Origin: Atriophallophorus winterbourni
Lineage: Eukaryota; Platyhelminthes; Trematoda; Plagiorchiida; Microphallidae
DNA: 64,000 nucleotides
NCBI GenBank assembly: GCA_013407085.1
Contig: JACCGJ010010491.1
Coordinates: forward strand, 1 to 64,000
Reading direction: 5' to 3'
Positions 1 to 10,291 of the stretch are shown here, piece after piece (the stretch's first letter is position 1; each line of letters opens with the position of its first letter). Below the pieces are notes generated by a model that was not told where the DNA came from, made no database searches, and saw nothing but the letters and a program-made list of their open reading frames with translations. Made by a program: the position numbers and the translations under genes.

Positions 1-361
1 ACCGGTAGACCACGCCAATAATGCAAACTTCACCAGACATCAGCGTTAAAAAGCACCAAATTGTATCCTCGAGCGTGAATTCTGTCTTGTCTATTGGATG
101 GCACTAGAGTCGATTATGGTAATAAAGAGCAACACCACCACCACTTCTCTATCGATCGTTTCTTATCAAATTCATATTTGGAATTGATATCTCCGTTTCA
201 ATCAATTGGGAAGAATACCATGTTTCTGTAATGGCGATAATGTCAGGTGAGTAGCGCGAACATATCTCGGTTAGCTCAGCTAACTTGTTTGGAAGGCTTT
301 GTGCATTTGTATATAAACATCTTATGAAGTTTGTGGTGTTCAAATCATTGGAAGTTATCAA
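1..361 (-). pseudogene. CR1-like ORF2 endonuclease fragment (copy A)
   Basis: Translation on the minus strand gives the start of an APE-type endonuclease: the CLYTNAQSLPNKLAEL block, then the catalytic-glutamate motif ITETWYSS, then ISIPNMNLIRNDR. The frame then stops (149), but homology to the endonuclease of the intact copy (LEDTIWC, CIIGVVYR) resumes in another frame down to base 1. ORF2 of this copy is therefore frameshifted or mutated near 149, and its RT lies outside the window. Confidence 0.75.
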
Positions 362-417
362 AGGGCCGACTCGGTTAGAGTCGGAATGCTGAAGTTTTTG
401 GAACTATCACATGACAT

Positions 418-1647
418 TTAGGTTTGAGGGTCGGTACTATCCGTTTGCTTGCTACCGGCTATTACCTTGGGCAAGCTCAACTTGACGTTTGGGGGTAGGT
501 TTTTTCTATTAGCTTTCCATTCACTTTTGATAGTATCCGTCATTTCGGTTGTGAAGAAGGTTAGCTTTAAAGGGCTAGGACCTTGCCCTTTATAGTTGGC
601 AGATCGCTGTATCCTAAAAGCGTCCACAAGTACAGTATTTTTAATACCAATTGTTTCGGCTAGATATTTCCACTGTTTGTGGTCGTGCTGAGACTTTTCT
701 TGAGAAAGTACGTCAGCAGCATCTTCCGAAACACCAAGAATTACAATACTTCTTGGATTACGTTCTTCACGAGATTTCTGCGACGACTTTCGCTCCCACC
801 ATGGTAGGTCTGCATGGATACGACATGTAGTCTCTGGAACACCTCTAAGAATGTAAGCATTTAAGAGTACGTTTTCCACGTCCTCCGCAGATTGCAGCGT
901 TATTCTTAAAAGGCGAGGATCATCCGTGTGAGGAGAATTCAGGTGGCGATTTAATCGAACTATTGATGAGGGAGTAACCGCAGCCAATCTCATCTGACTG
1001 CAGAGTTTAAACCACTCAGCTAAGACATGTTTTTGCTTAGCTTCAAACAGCGTTTCCTGCGACTCGGTCACGTTTGTACATATAACGCTAAGGTTTACAC
1101 CAGCGGACTTTATTTTATAATTTGTCTCAGACATTTTAGTAGTGGATTTTTTGAGTCCTTTCTCGGTTTCGTTAAGTCCAGGAGTCACTGATCCCAACGA
1201 ACGCTTCCCCGTTTTAGTTGCCATCTGCGCGGTTATCTGGGCAAATGTTGGCCTGCTCGAGTATGATGTATTATCTACCGGCTCTTCGGCAGTAACCTCT
1301 AAGTCGGGTAACGACGGTGCCTTTATGACGTTTATTATCAGTTCATTCAGTTTTTGTATACTGGATTCCATTCCATTTAGACGGGTCTCAATATCATATT
1401 CAGGGGTTTTCGCCGCCGAGGCTGACGATGTTGATTTGGCCTTGCAAACCGGACAAACATAACAAACACCAGGGCAATTATCTCCATTAATAATCGATAC
1501 TAAATCCGAAGTCAGCGGTTTGTCGCATTTCGCATGCACTTTCAACAAACAGGCGTAACACGTGACAGACCTAGCCTTAGGACTTACCGACTTTCGGCAA
1601 ACCGTGCACATGCATCTCGGTGCGCCCTGTATCCTTTTCGGGGTCAT
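418..1647 (-). CDS. CR1-like ORF1 protein, open (copy A)
   Basis: The frame is open for about 500 codons. I start it at the MTPKR methionine (1647) because the same methionine lies at the matching place in the second copy; upstream the frame stays open to 1917. In order: a PHD/RING-like zinc finger of the form CxxC..CxxC..HxxC..CxxC just after the start, a short predicted coiled coil (IETRLNGMESSIQKLNEL), a linker, then two successive modules with an alternating strand/helix look, each opening with a hydrophobic strand (LSVICTNV; SIVILGVSED) and containing a later I/FR(I/L)-type strand. Such proteins are the nucleic-acid-binding chaperones of non-LTR elements. The middle linker differs greatly from the second copy, while zinc finger and modules are conserved. 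Confidence 0.8.
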   Translation of the reverse strand: MTPKRIQGAPRCMCTVCRKSVSPKARSVTCYACLLKVHAKCDKPLTSDLVSIINGDNCPGVCYVCPVCKAKSTSSASAAKTPEYDIETRLNGMESSIQKLNELIINVIKAPSLPDLEVTAEEPVDNTSYSSRPTFAQITAQMATKTGKRSLGSVTPGLNETEKGLKKSTTKMSETNYKIKSAGVNLSVICTNVTESQETLFEAKQKHVLAEWFKLCSQMRLAAVTPSSIVRLNRHLNSPHTDDPRLLRITLQSAEDVENVLLNAYILRGVPETTCRIHADLPWWERKSSQKSREERNPRSIVILGVSEDAADVLSQEKSQHDHKQWKYLAETIGIKNTVLVDAFRIQRSANYKGQGPSPLKLTFFTTEMTDTIKSEWKANRKNLPPNVKLSLPKVIAGSKQTDSTDPQT

Positions 1648-2083
1648 CCGGTCAGGGTTGTGTGCAGTACTGTCCAGTTGTGTGGTTCTGTCGAACGATC
1701 GATGATGAATATGGCGAGCGCGACGGAAAGCGTGGTTCACTAATAAGAGCAAAGTCAGTATTGATTCCGGCGATGCGCTTCGGTAGTTGCTCTCACGACG
1801 TTGAATATATAACCAGTCGACGGCGAAGAATAACATCTTTCCGATTACGTTAATCCCTTTGAGGACTTGAAGCGTATTAACAGAGTTGCACGCGTAGATC
1901 CAATATGGGAAAATCACGATAAATCCGAATTTGCTCGTATTATCGAATACCGCTACGAGAGTGGTATATCCAGAAAGCTGACTTCGAGAGGAGTCTAAAA
2001 AGGTAGAATATGTCTACGTAGGTGTAAGTGTAAGAACAGTATATCCTGATTAACAGGAGCTTAAAAAATGCGACCGCACGGCA

Positions 2084-2570
2084 CTTGAAATTGTTTAATG
2101 TTTAAGTTAACATCATTCATTCAGCGAGTAAGGCCAAAGACATTTTGATGTGATTGATCTGCTGAAGTAAGAAAAACTTTCTGATTTATTTGCTTACTTT
2201 GGATCCCTATGTGTATTTACCAGAACGTTTACGTAGTGCATTATCTTTTTTTTGAAATAGCAGCATCTACCTGTGGATGAACTCAATGAGCTTATTTCAA
2301 GCAACGCCCGAATGCATGCATAACAAACTCAGAACTTAAAAGATCGAAGAAGTGATGCAGATTCAATGTCTAATCATGCAGTGGCCGGCGATCAAACACG
2401 AGAAAAACTGCTTGCTGAAAACGAGTCTGATTTAACTTGGGTAAGGCTTGCGCGATTGCACATCTAAGGAACATCCGAAGCAACAATTAGGTTCATTCAC
2501 CTCTGAACGAGGATTCACAGAAGTTTACCATTTTTCTGCTCGTTCCCGAAGTAAAATAATGTTTCGGCCG
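2084..2570. other. no gene recognised
   Basis: AT-rich sequence between the CR1 copy and the gag relic. I see no long reading frame, splice pattern or repeat that I can name. Confidence 0.5.
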
Positions 2571-2582
2571 GAGGATTACAGT

Positions 2583-2720
2583 GTTATCGTTGTGGTGGAA
2601 AAATGAGTGTGCAGGGACCGTCGTCATCAAATGACCAATTGCAATAACTGCGGTAAAATTAGCCCTTTTGCGCTTGTCTGTCGAACACAGACAAACGTAC
2701 TTACGTTAGGAACCATTTCC
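2583..2720 (+). pseudogene. Ty3/Gypsy gag zinc-knuckle relic
   Basis: Read with one frame change, the segment encodes CYRCGGK, then CRDRRHQMTNCNNCGK, then FALVCR. This is the double-knuckle spacing (CxxCGG..C-R-x-R...CxxCGK..GH...CR) of Gypsy-type Gag, with the second knuckle histidine lost (proline in its place). A related CERCGR/CVRCGK scrap sits at about 2990-3010 and again at 5295-5320. No protease or RT can be followed next to it, so only a fragment survives. Confidence 0.45.
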
Positions 2721-3327
2721 GGTCAGTACAATTATGAGTTTACCTCGGAATTGAACCACATTAAGTCGAAAACTTCAGAGCCAATTGAAGTTGTCTCATA
2801 AAGGCTATCTGTCCAAATAAACGGGGTTCAAACAGTCAATTAGCAACTGGATATGTTTGTGGGAGGGAGAAAGAATGAATGCATCGTCAGAAAATAGGAG
2901 ATCGTGTAAAATCTAAATCCTTCAGGAAATTCGAGGATGTTAGAATTCAATACTATAATTGAATATCGCGCCGATCGACCGAGTACTATCTATCGTTGCG
3001 AGCGTTGTGGGAGGGAATGTTCCTCACTGATTAACATATCAAGTGCATTAGTTTCTACTCTCAATCTGTTCAGGTTGAAAAGCCTGTTATCATTTCGCGT
3101 AGGTAGATAAATAAATTCTGTTCTCAATTTAGAATCATGTTTCAGCAACAGAGTAAAACAAATGCCGAAAATCGTGAGAGCAAGAACTCCACAATGTTTT
3201 GTAGCGAATTTCCAAATACACATTCACCCTTTCTCTCCTACCGGTACCATATGTTACCACATACTTTTTTCGTAAATTATTCTTCTCTTATGAAACACAT
3301 TTGCATGCATCTCCTTCACACAAAACA

Positions 3328-3369
3328 CCCCACGACCGGTTTCGTGCTGTTTGCACTCATCAGGTAGGG
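3328..3369 (-). ncRNA. hammerhead ribozyme, type I, minimal stem III
   Basis: On the minus strand all conserved parts are present: CUGAUGA, a 4-bp stem II GUGC/GCAC closed by loop AAACA, GAAA, a tiny stem III (ACCGGU) ending in the cleavage triplet GUC, and a 6-bp stem I formed by CCCUAC before the core and GUGGGG after the cleavage site (one G-U pair). Minimal-stem-III hammerheads are known from Penelope-like elements, metazoan retrozymes and schistosome SINEs. No matching second ribozyme is visible close by, so this looks like a solo copy. Confidence 0.85.
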
Positions 3370-3685
3370 ACAGTAATTAAAAAAAATTGAACGAAACACG
3401 TCTGAACATGTTTATTCTTGTACTGATGTCTCAGCGCTGTCATGCTTAAGCTAGCCGGTCGCAGTTGCACCAAGGTCACGCTTTAGGGTGGTCGTTTTCG
3501 TGTCTCATCATTTTAAAAATATCAGCCAAGATAATACCGTTTAAAAAGTAAGTTATTGTGACCATCTAAGTGTATGTTTTTCAAATTGAGGTGAATAAAC
3601 TTTAATAATAGATGCACGACAACTGCTTTGCACATCTTTCTGATAATTTATTCTAAAGTTGTAATTGCAATATTGAATTGAAATC

Positions 3686-4416
3686 GGCGGTACTGTATCG
3701 TACCGCTAGGATTGTGCGAGTACAAAATAGTCTCATAAAATTATTTCACGCAGTACCCTCAATATGAATAAAATTCTGCATATGTTAACGGAGGATGAAG
3801 TTGAACTGGATATTTATATGGAGCCTCCTGATGTTCACGATTTGACAGATGAATATTCAGGTGATGAAAATTTGGAACGAAATTGTAATGCTGACAAATT
3901 ATAACGTGCACAATGATGGCTTCTGCAGAGTTGCGCCCTCGCAATATGGAAATGAGTGATGATCCGTAGGATGAGTCCGCCAACCGATTGCAATCAGTTG
4001 ATCCTAGAAGTAGTGCAGTTAAACAGCAAAAGGTGACAAATGGGAATAAGTCAGTTAGCTGTAGTATTTTCCCTGGAGGCAATTACTCTAAATATTCAGA
4101 TTTTTCACCAGTTGAGCTTTTTGAATTGTTCATCAATGAGGATATTCTGCAACATGCGCAGACTGAAGCCTCGAGAAAAAGATCAACGTTTTGATCTATT
4201 TGGGCACTTTATATAGCCTGTTCCTAATGATGGCAGACGGAGGTGCGCATTGGAGACCTGCAGTTCTCGTACACGATCACAATGGTGCAATTGTCTCGTT
4301 GGGCTATGCATGCAATGTTTTCTTTTTAGAGGAAATTAGCTTACATAAATTGACTAAATTTGAATCGGTTCATATTTGGATACTTATCTTCCTAGCGGTA
4401 CCATATTGTACCAGCG
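3686..4416 (+). mobile_element. piggyBac-like deletion derivative with inverted repeats
   Basis: A block at 3686-3711 (GGCGGTACTGTATCGTACCG..) and one at 4391-4416 (CCTAGCGGTACCATATTGTA..) are near-perfect inverted copies of each other; each is itself a GGTAC..GTACC palindrome. Between them lies a broken piggyBac-type transposase N-terminus. The inverted blocks may be terminal or subterminal: I cannot find an unambiguous flanking TTAA pair at their edges, although TTAA occurs just outside (about 3540 and 4440). Confidence 0.5.
3764..4194 (+). pseudogene. piggyBac (DDE_Tnp_1_7) transposase N-terminal relic
   Basis: The first frame (3764-3904) encodes an acidic leader with IYMEPPDVHDLTDEYSGDEN, a hallmark of piggyBac-derived transposase N-termini. 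After a stop and a frame change, 3988-4194 encodes SDFSPVELFELFINEDIL, matching the start of the conserved transposase domain (sPvelFelFfd-type). None of the catalytic aspartates of the DDD core is present. The protein is dead; only the N-terminal quarter survives. Confidence 0.6.
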
Positions 4417-4419
4417 TGT

Positions 4420-5190
4420 ATTTCACAAAATAAAAGTAATTAATTTTTAATTTCTTCATAAGTACTTTTATTTAGCCTATTCAACTATATACTAAGCATT
4501 AAATGTTATTCCAAAGAAAACTTTTTCTCGGAGAGAAAGTGTTAAGTATCATAGAGAAAGGTTTCTTTCGAGGCGAACTAATATTGACCTATATAATTAA
4601 CCATATGATGTCTCACCAACTTAGGCATGCGCTCAAATCTTTTCAAATATTCATACAATTAATAATGTGACTACTTTCCAAATTTTATACTCTCATAATA
4701 ATTCCTTGTGGATAGTCTACTCAGTGGTTGTGTGTATTCTCTGAACGGACTTCCATAAGAATTCTTCATCACATATTGATCCGTTTTCTTAGTAAATGTC
4801 ACAAGCTCTTTTGACGAGTCAACAATTGTTGCAACCGTTTTACCACGAACTATATTAGGCATTTCGATAAATACAAATCCCATTGGAAAACACTTTCCGG
4901 TAGCATACATATTTCATTAGATGCATAGTTGCAAACATGGAAATATTTTTCTATTACCAACATGAATCACCCGGATCGAACTATGAATTTTCAGGTATTT
5001 GATAGTGTATGCACATGACTAATGAGATAATACAGCCAATTTCTTTCCACATACGAGTCAATCGATATTCTGAAAACAAATATAAGTGAATTAATTGCTA
5101 ACTAGACAATGTACACTTTTACAACGCATGTGAATATTATGTTCAATTGGAACACACGATTTACGTTTTCAAATTATTGAAAATAGGGTC
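4420..5190. other. no gene recognised
   Basis: The only longer frame is an 80-codon minus-strand ORF (4910-4671) with a KCFPMGFVFIEMPNIVRGK stretch. It could be a further piggyBac scrap (RG..V context) but I cannot support that. The rest is AT-rich and featureless. Confidence 0.4.
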
Positions 5191-5879
5191 AATGATACGC
5201 AGGGTGTGTCAGAGCCGATACTACTCGGGGCTTTTGATCGTAAAATACACCGTCATTGTGAATGTGACACACATAGACTGAGTACTGCATATCGCTGTGT
5301 ACGCTGCGGGAAAGATGGTTACTCTTGAATCAGAATGTCTTGATCCCCGAAGACCCACGGATTAAGTAAACTCTTCCTTATAACACCGTTCCCAAGTGTT
5401 TGAAAATCATTAGCAAAATGCATTTCGCTTCATATACTTTTGAATTTCATAGATGATGTGCGGGTAAAAAAGATATGATTTACAAGACAAACAAAAATGT
5501 TCATCGGGTCGGGTGGTGAAAAATCTTAAAAAGTATTGTTGAAGACTATTTTCAAACGTGAAAACATACTCATCTTTATAGGATCACATACCAGTGTAGC
5601 ATATTCAATATGATGGATTATGTAGGTTTAAATCAATTCGCAGATCATATTGGCGCCAAACGAACCTAGGGCTCATCTGAGCAGACCAAAGTTGCTTTTA
5701 GCTTTGTTGGAAGTGAGTGGACATTGCATAGAGTTCCCTAAGTCAAATAGAATAATCACACCTAAATATTTTTCATTGAATAACATTTTGACCTACAAAA
5801 TATTTTTGGTTAAACCTTCTGTTGAGCGATGATAAGCTGTACTTCGAGGCATTAGTAGCATTTCATTACCTGGAAACCA

Positions 5880-6860
5880 GGCATAAAACAAATCGAGATC
5901 GTGCCGCAGATTCTGTATATAGGCTGTGTAGTTTATCTTTTGCGAAAGCTTTTCGTCATCGGCGAAATTATGCTATTTTTTGCAAGCAAGTCGTTTAAAT
6001 ATATTAGAAACAAGAGTGGACGGAGGACCGATCCTTGTGGGACACCACGGGCAACTTGGATCGACTCGGATAGCTCAATTTTCACTCGCGCGTACATCTC
6101 ACGGGATATTCACGATTCTTAAATCCATGCCTAGAGTTTACCATCTACTTCGAGGATATGGAGTTTCGACAAGAACAGTTCGTGATTGAAACTTTCGAAT
6201 AATTTTGTGAATCAATATAAATCACTTCCACGGATTTGCCAGCATCCAGTAGCTAAGACCAAGCTTCTTTAGCTAACAGCAAGTTTGTCAGGCAAGATCC
6301 GTTTTTCTTGTATCCATGCTGTACTGGATTAAGTTATAGATCTCAAGGTGATTCCGCGCAAATTTAGATAGCACTGGAAATAAAGCCATCGGACGATATT
6401 TTGACGGATTGTTTTCTTTAGCCACCTCTGTAGATAGGACTAATCAATTCATTTTTTCAAGTTTATAGCACGAAGCGCTGTTCGAACATTATCTTGAACA
6501 AGTTAGACGTCGGTATTACCAATTCGGAAGACATGTTATGCAAAAGGTTGGGTGTATATTATCTATTCGTGGTAAAACTGTTTTCTCCATTGTCACTAAA
6601 TGTGTTTCAAAAACTTTGGGTGGGAATTCCACCTCGTGAAGAATTAACAGGCTGCAGTTGTTAGAGTTCAGAAACTGTCCATGTGTCGACGCTTGCTAGA
6701 TTTGTGTTGCAAATTGTTGTCGAAGAACGTTTACAAACTTTTCAAATGATATCACTTTGTTAATAAGAGATGTCAGTGCCGGTATTCCCATTTTAACACC
6801 AGGGAGCTTGTTGACGTGTTTGTGCAATGCTTTGGGATTCAGAATTCATTTTTTAACTAG
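5880..6860 (-). pseudogene. CR1-like reverse transcriptase relic
   Basis: Minus-strand translation, with several frame changes, gives LLHNMSSELVIPTSNLFKIM (6540-6480), an ISPIYRGG strand, HGYKKNGSCLTNLLL, and then the RT block VARGVPQGSVL followed by LLFLIYLNDLL (about 6060-6000) and the strand before the catalytic site. The same LLHN..SELxIPTS block occurs in the relic at 42374, so these two belong to one subfamily. Stops and frameshifts throughout; no intact domain. Confidence 0.6.
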
Positions 6861-6929
6861 ACTGGTTTGGTAACGTATTCTATCATTTCGAATAAGGGAG
6901 AGACTCAGATTTCGCAAAAAGGTGTTTTT

Positions 6930-8470
6930 GCACCAAATTAGTCGTCACGGATCGTTCAAGTACTTATACTTTGAATATTCTCTGCTTGCTCGTATTGATA
7001 TATATAATCCAATGTCAAGTAAATTGATTACTACCGCATCTTTGCAGTTCACCTTATATCATTTGCAATTATTGTAAAAGACGTCATACCAATCGAACAA
7101 AGCCGTGAAATTTTCACATGTAACATTTAAATCATTTTACAACAGTTATAATTTGTATGGAAGCAATACTATTTTTGTATTTTGTTTCAACGGCAGCTCG
7201 CTGCATACGGCTTATACATTAAAGCTGAGATCAATATTAAGCCTAAAGCATAATTTTAGAATATATTTTTATACGCTACATTTTCATTGATATCCTATCC
7301 CGCCACGGCATTGTGTTTAACAATGATAAATTTCTATTTGGAGTGAATTCTCTTACAATTATTGGACATCAAATTGCAAGTTCCTGTATAAATCCCCGAC
7401 CTAATAAACTATCACCTATCCAAGGTTAGCCATGTTCTACCTCTCGCAGCCTTGTCAGACATTTTGAGGTTTGGTCAACAATTATAGACGCCTTATTTCA
7501 CAATGTGCCATGATATCATAACCATTGACAAAACGATTACGTTGGAAATAAAGTGAATTTAAAATGACTGGCGAAGCCATCAAATCATTCGGCAAATTCT
7601 GTAACCAGATGTGTCGTTCGCCTGAAACCAATATGAAAGTGCGACGGAATATCTGTTCGTGGTGTCAGCATAGTGGAATCGGTACTTCAGGCGGATAATT
7701 GAGCGGTGATCTGCAGATCTCATAGTTCTAATAAGATCAATTTATTTGCTCACTTTACATGCTTCGACTTTTTGAGGGAAAATGATACCTGTTGAACTTA
7801 TATGTTGTCTTTCACGGCAATAGTTTTAAATTGCGAATTGAGCAGCGCATTATAGTTTTTGCGGTTTTTGACAACAACCGTCGCCCAATGAAGTAACATT
7901 GTTGGAAGCAACAACTTTGTCATTAAAAACTCCAAGGCTGATCTCACAAATATATTTCCTTTGTTGAAATATAGTAAAAACCATCGTTCTGTATTTACAA
8001 ACTCTACCATATTGAAACAAACAAGTTTAATTTTACTGGTGAATTGTTTTCGTCCTTTAGCCTCTCAGTAAAATCAACTCAATAGAAGCTCGCAAGAATA
8101 TGTTCTTTCTCCAGCGAATAAAACCAATATCATTGGTTGAAGGATATAAGCTTGGTTGAAGCATCTTTAGCATGATAATAAACATCCACAACCGCAATGC
8201 GTGTGAAAAATTAAACAACAGAAATAAAATGTTCAAATTATACGAACCATCAACGTGCATCCCAGTGTATCCATGTATTATCAGAGTTGATTTCGGTGCA
8301 CTGTATTTAAATGAACAATTCAGAACTTAGAACTCAGAAAATTTTATAGTAGAAAAAGCACTAAGCTTAACAATAACCATAGGATGACAAGGTATATGGA
8401 ATATAAAAAATATATAAAATATCTCAAAAATCAATAGGGGCAGTCACATACCGCATGTTTCGTCATAAAC
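6930..8470. other. no gene recognised
   Basis: AT-rich DNA with short frames only (61-70 codons at 7105, 7798 and 8057), which look like chance openings. No repeat family that I can name. Confidence 0.4.
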
Positions 8471-8517
8471 TCATCGAGTTTGGAAGCGAAAAACTCAACA
8501 GATTCTGAGCCTGCGAT

Positions 8518-9042
8518 TTATACAGCTAAATATTTCCAAGTGGAACAAATTCTTACCGAGAAAAATTTACCACGAATATCCAATCGAGAATGCGGAATGC
8601 TTAAAGCCTTTGAATGTGTTCGTGTTCGAGTAAGGCCATTGGGATTTAGCAAGTGCTTAAGGGGATGGTTTTCAGTATGCAGGATTTTGAATGTCAACAT
8701 AAGGTCACTACGTATCCGTCTTTGGGTAAAATCGTGTAGGTTCATTTTTAACATTCGCTCTATGAAAGGCAAATTTCTGTACCGGGAGACCAACTTTGTA
8801 GCACGATGATAAATCCTGTCGAGTAGTTCGATATTCTTCCTCAACCATGGTGCCCAGGCTTGGATGGAAAATTCCATAACAGGACGTATATACGTGTTAG
8901 TTACCCGAGGTAGGGTTTCAGGCGTAAAAATCCGGAATATTCTTTTGAGAAGAGTCAAGATACGGCAAGCTTTATTGTACACCATCCGGCAATTATGTCC
9001 AGGCTTACGGTTAAACGAAACCCAGATACCGATTACAATCAA
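8518..9042 (-). pseudogene. CR1-like ORF2 C-terminal fragment
   Basis: An open minus-strand frame of 174 codons corresponds to the last fifth of CR1 ORF2. It carries the IW(V/I)S strand, the LLKRIF...LPRVTNTYIRPVMEF block, QAWAPWL, HRATKLV and the terminal FFSVRIC.TWKYL stretch, each with a counterpart in the near-intact copy (17640-18200). The 5' side stops abruptly near 9045, as expected for 5' truncation during target-primed reverse transcription. No catalytic RT residues are in this part. Confidence 0.75.
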
Positions 9043-9049
9043 ATTATAT

Positions 9050-10239
9050 CAGCGGTATTTAAAATATTTCTATGATAATTATCCATGTGAAATGCGCCTT
9101 ACAATATTTAACTTTGCATTCAGTCAAGTACAAACGGCAACGAGGTACACTAATCATCATTAGGCTTAATCAAATAAATAATCAAAGCAGCCATTTGTTA
9201 CAGCTGTCCCGCAACATCACATGCGTGCTCATCAATTTAAACTTTACCAACAGTAAAAAAAGATTGAGCTGCCGCAAATACGCATTTTCCGTTCGCAATG
9301 TGCAATTGTGGAGACGTTTCCCTACTCACGTTGTACAATCTGAAACCAATGACACGTGAAAAAATAACTAGTTATTCTTATGGACAAGTTTGATTTCACG
9401 TTTGACAATAATCTGATATTTTTACCATCCGACCCGATGAAAATTTTTGTTGGTGTTGTAAATCATAGCTTTTTACCCTAGTATCATCTATGAATATGAA
9501 TATGAATATGAATAGTCCAATAAGTGTGTTTCAAACTATGCGATGAAGGGTTCGGTTTGATATCAAAAACGTTCCCTAGAATTCTAATTAAAACCGGCAA
9601 GGCGTTAATTATTTTGTAATCGTTGCACATTTTTAATACGGTGACGTTGTTGTAAATCAATTATCCATATCGAGCTAGTTCACATATCTGAGGAATCAAC
9701 TCACCATGTCAACTTGTATTACCACACTCATGTGCTATAAATAGAGTTTGGCTAGCACGAGTAGATTCCATGAAAATTCACGCACTAGATAAACAGTCGT
9801 TTAGATTGATAACACTTTAATGTAAGTTTTGATGGTCCACATCACGCAATCCCACTAATACTTATGAGTGCAAATATAAAACCATGAATATGCAAGTCAA
9901 TACATCAATCGATATATAATTGGGAAAATTTCAAAATGATACGAAACAATACTATTTTTTTAAAAAACAAATAACTAAACTACTAATCAAGTGGATGTAT
10001 TTTAGGTTCCCTCTAATTACTTGTGAACAGATACATGAATTTCACGCCTTAACCAACTGAATTCTTGAAACCGATGAGCCCCACTAGTTCAAATTTTATT
10101 GTATTCAATAATTTTGTTTAGTGAATGATTGGTAGAATGAGCTGTGACAAAACACTATAACACGTTGATTGGCTTACTTTAAACCATTTAAAGACAATTC
10201 GATCTCATGGTCTGATTTCGTGCTGAGAACACTAATAAA
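9050..10239. other. AT-rich DNA upstream of the small MEG, with a hexamer repeat
   Basis: No coding signal. A perfect (ATGAAT)-type hexamer microsatellite lies at 9488-9514. A TATA-like CTATAAATAG stands at about 9731-9740, some 500 bases before the signal-peptide ATG at 10240; whether it serves that gene is unknown. Confidence 0.4.
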
Positions 10240-10291
10240 ATGAAAGCCACAATTTTATTTATAATTATATTATTTGTAATCTGTTCTGCGG
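10240..10291 (+). CDS. MEG exon 1, signal peptide
   Basis: ATG at 10240; 17 codons plus one base; a charged start then a 12-residue hydrophobic core (ILFIIILFVIC). The exon ends G|GTAAGT in phase 1. Confidence 0.75.

Larger units (their letters stand above)
1..2083 (-). mobile_element. CR1-like non-LTR retrotransposon, 5' part (copy A)
   Basis: The copy reads right to left. Its 5' end (about 2083) matches the 5' end of the near-intact copy at about 13633: both begin with a GTGCGGTCGCATT-like block and share the next 200 bp almost base for base. ORF1 and the start of the ORF2 endonuclease follow, and the window edge cuts the element at base 1. Homology between the two copies fixes the 5' boundary; no target-site duplication can be checked because the other end is outside. 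Confidence 0.85.

Noticed and set aside
1142..1462. plus-strand ORFs opposite CR1 ORF1
   Set aside because: Antisense shadows of the ORF1 coding strand; the same holds for minus-strand frames over 14269-15298 and 16676-18253.
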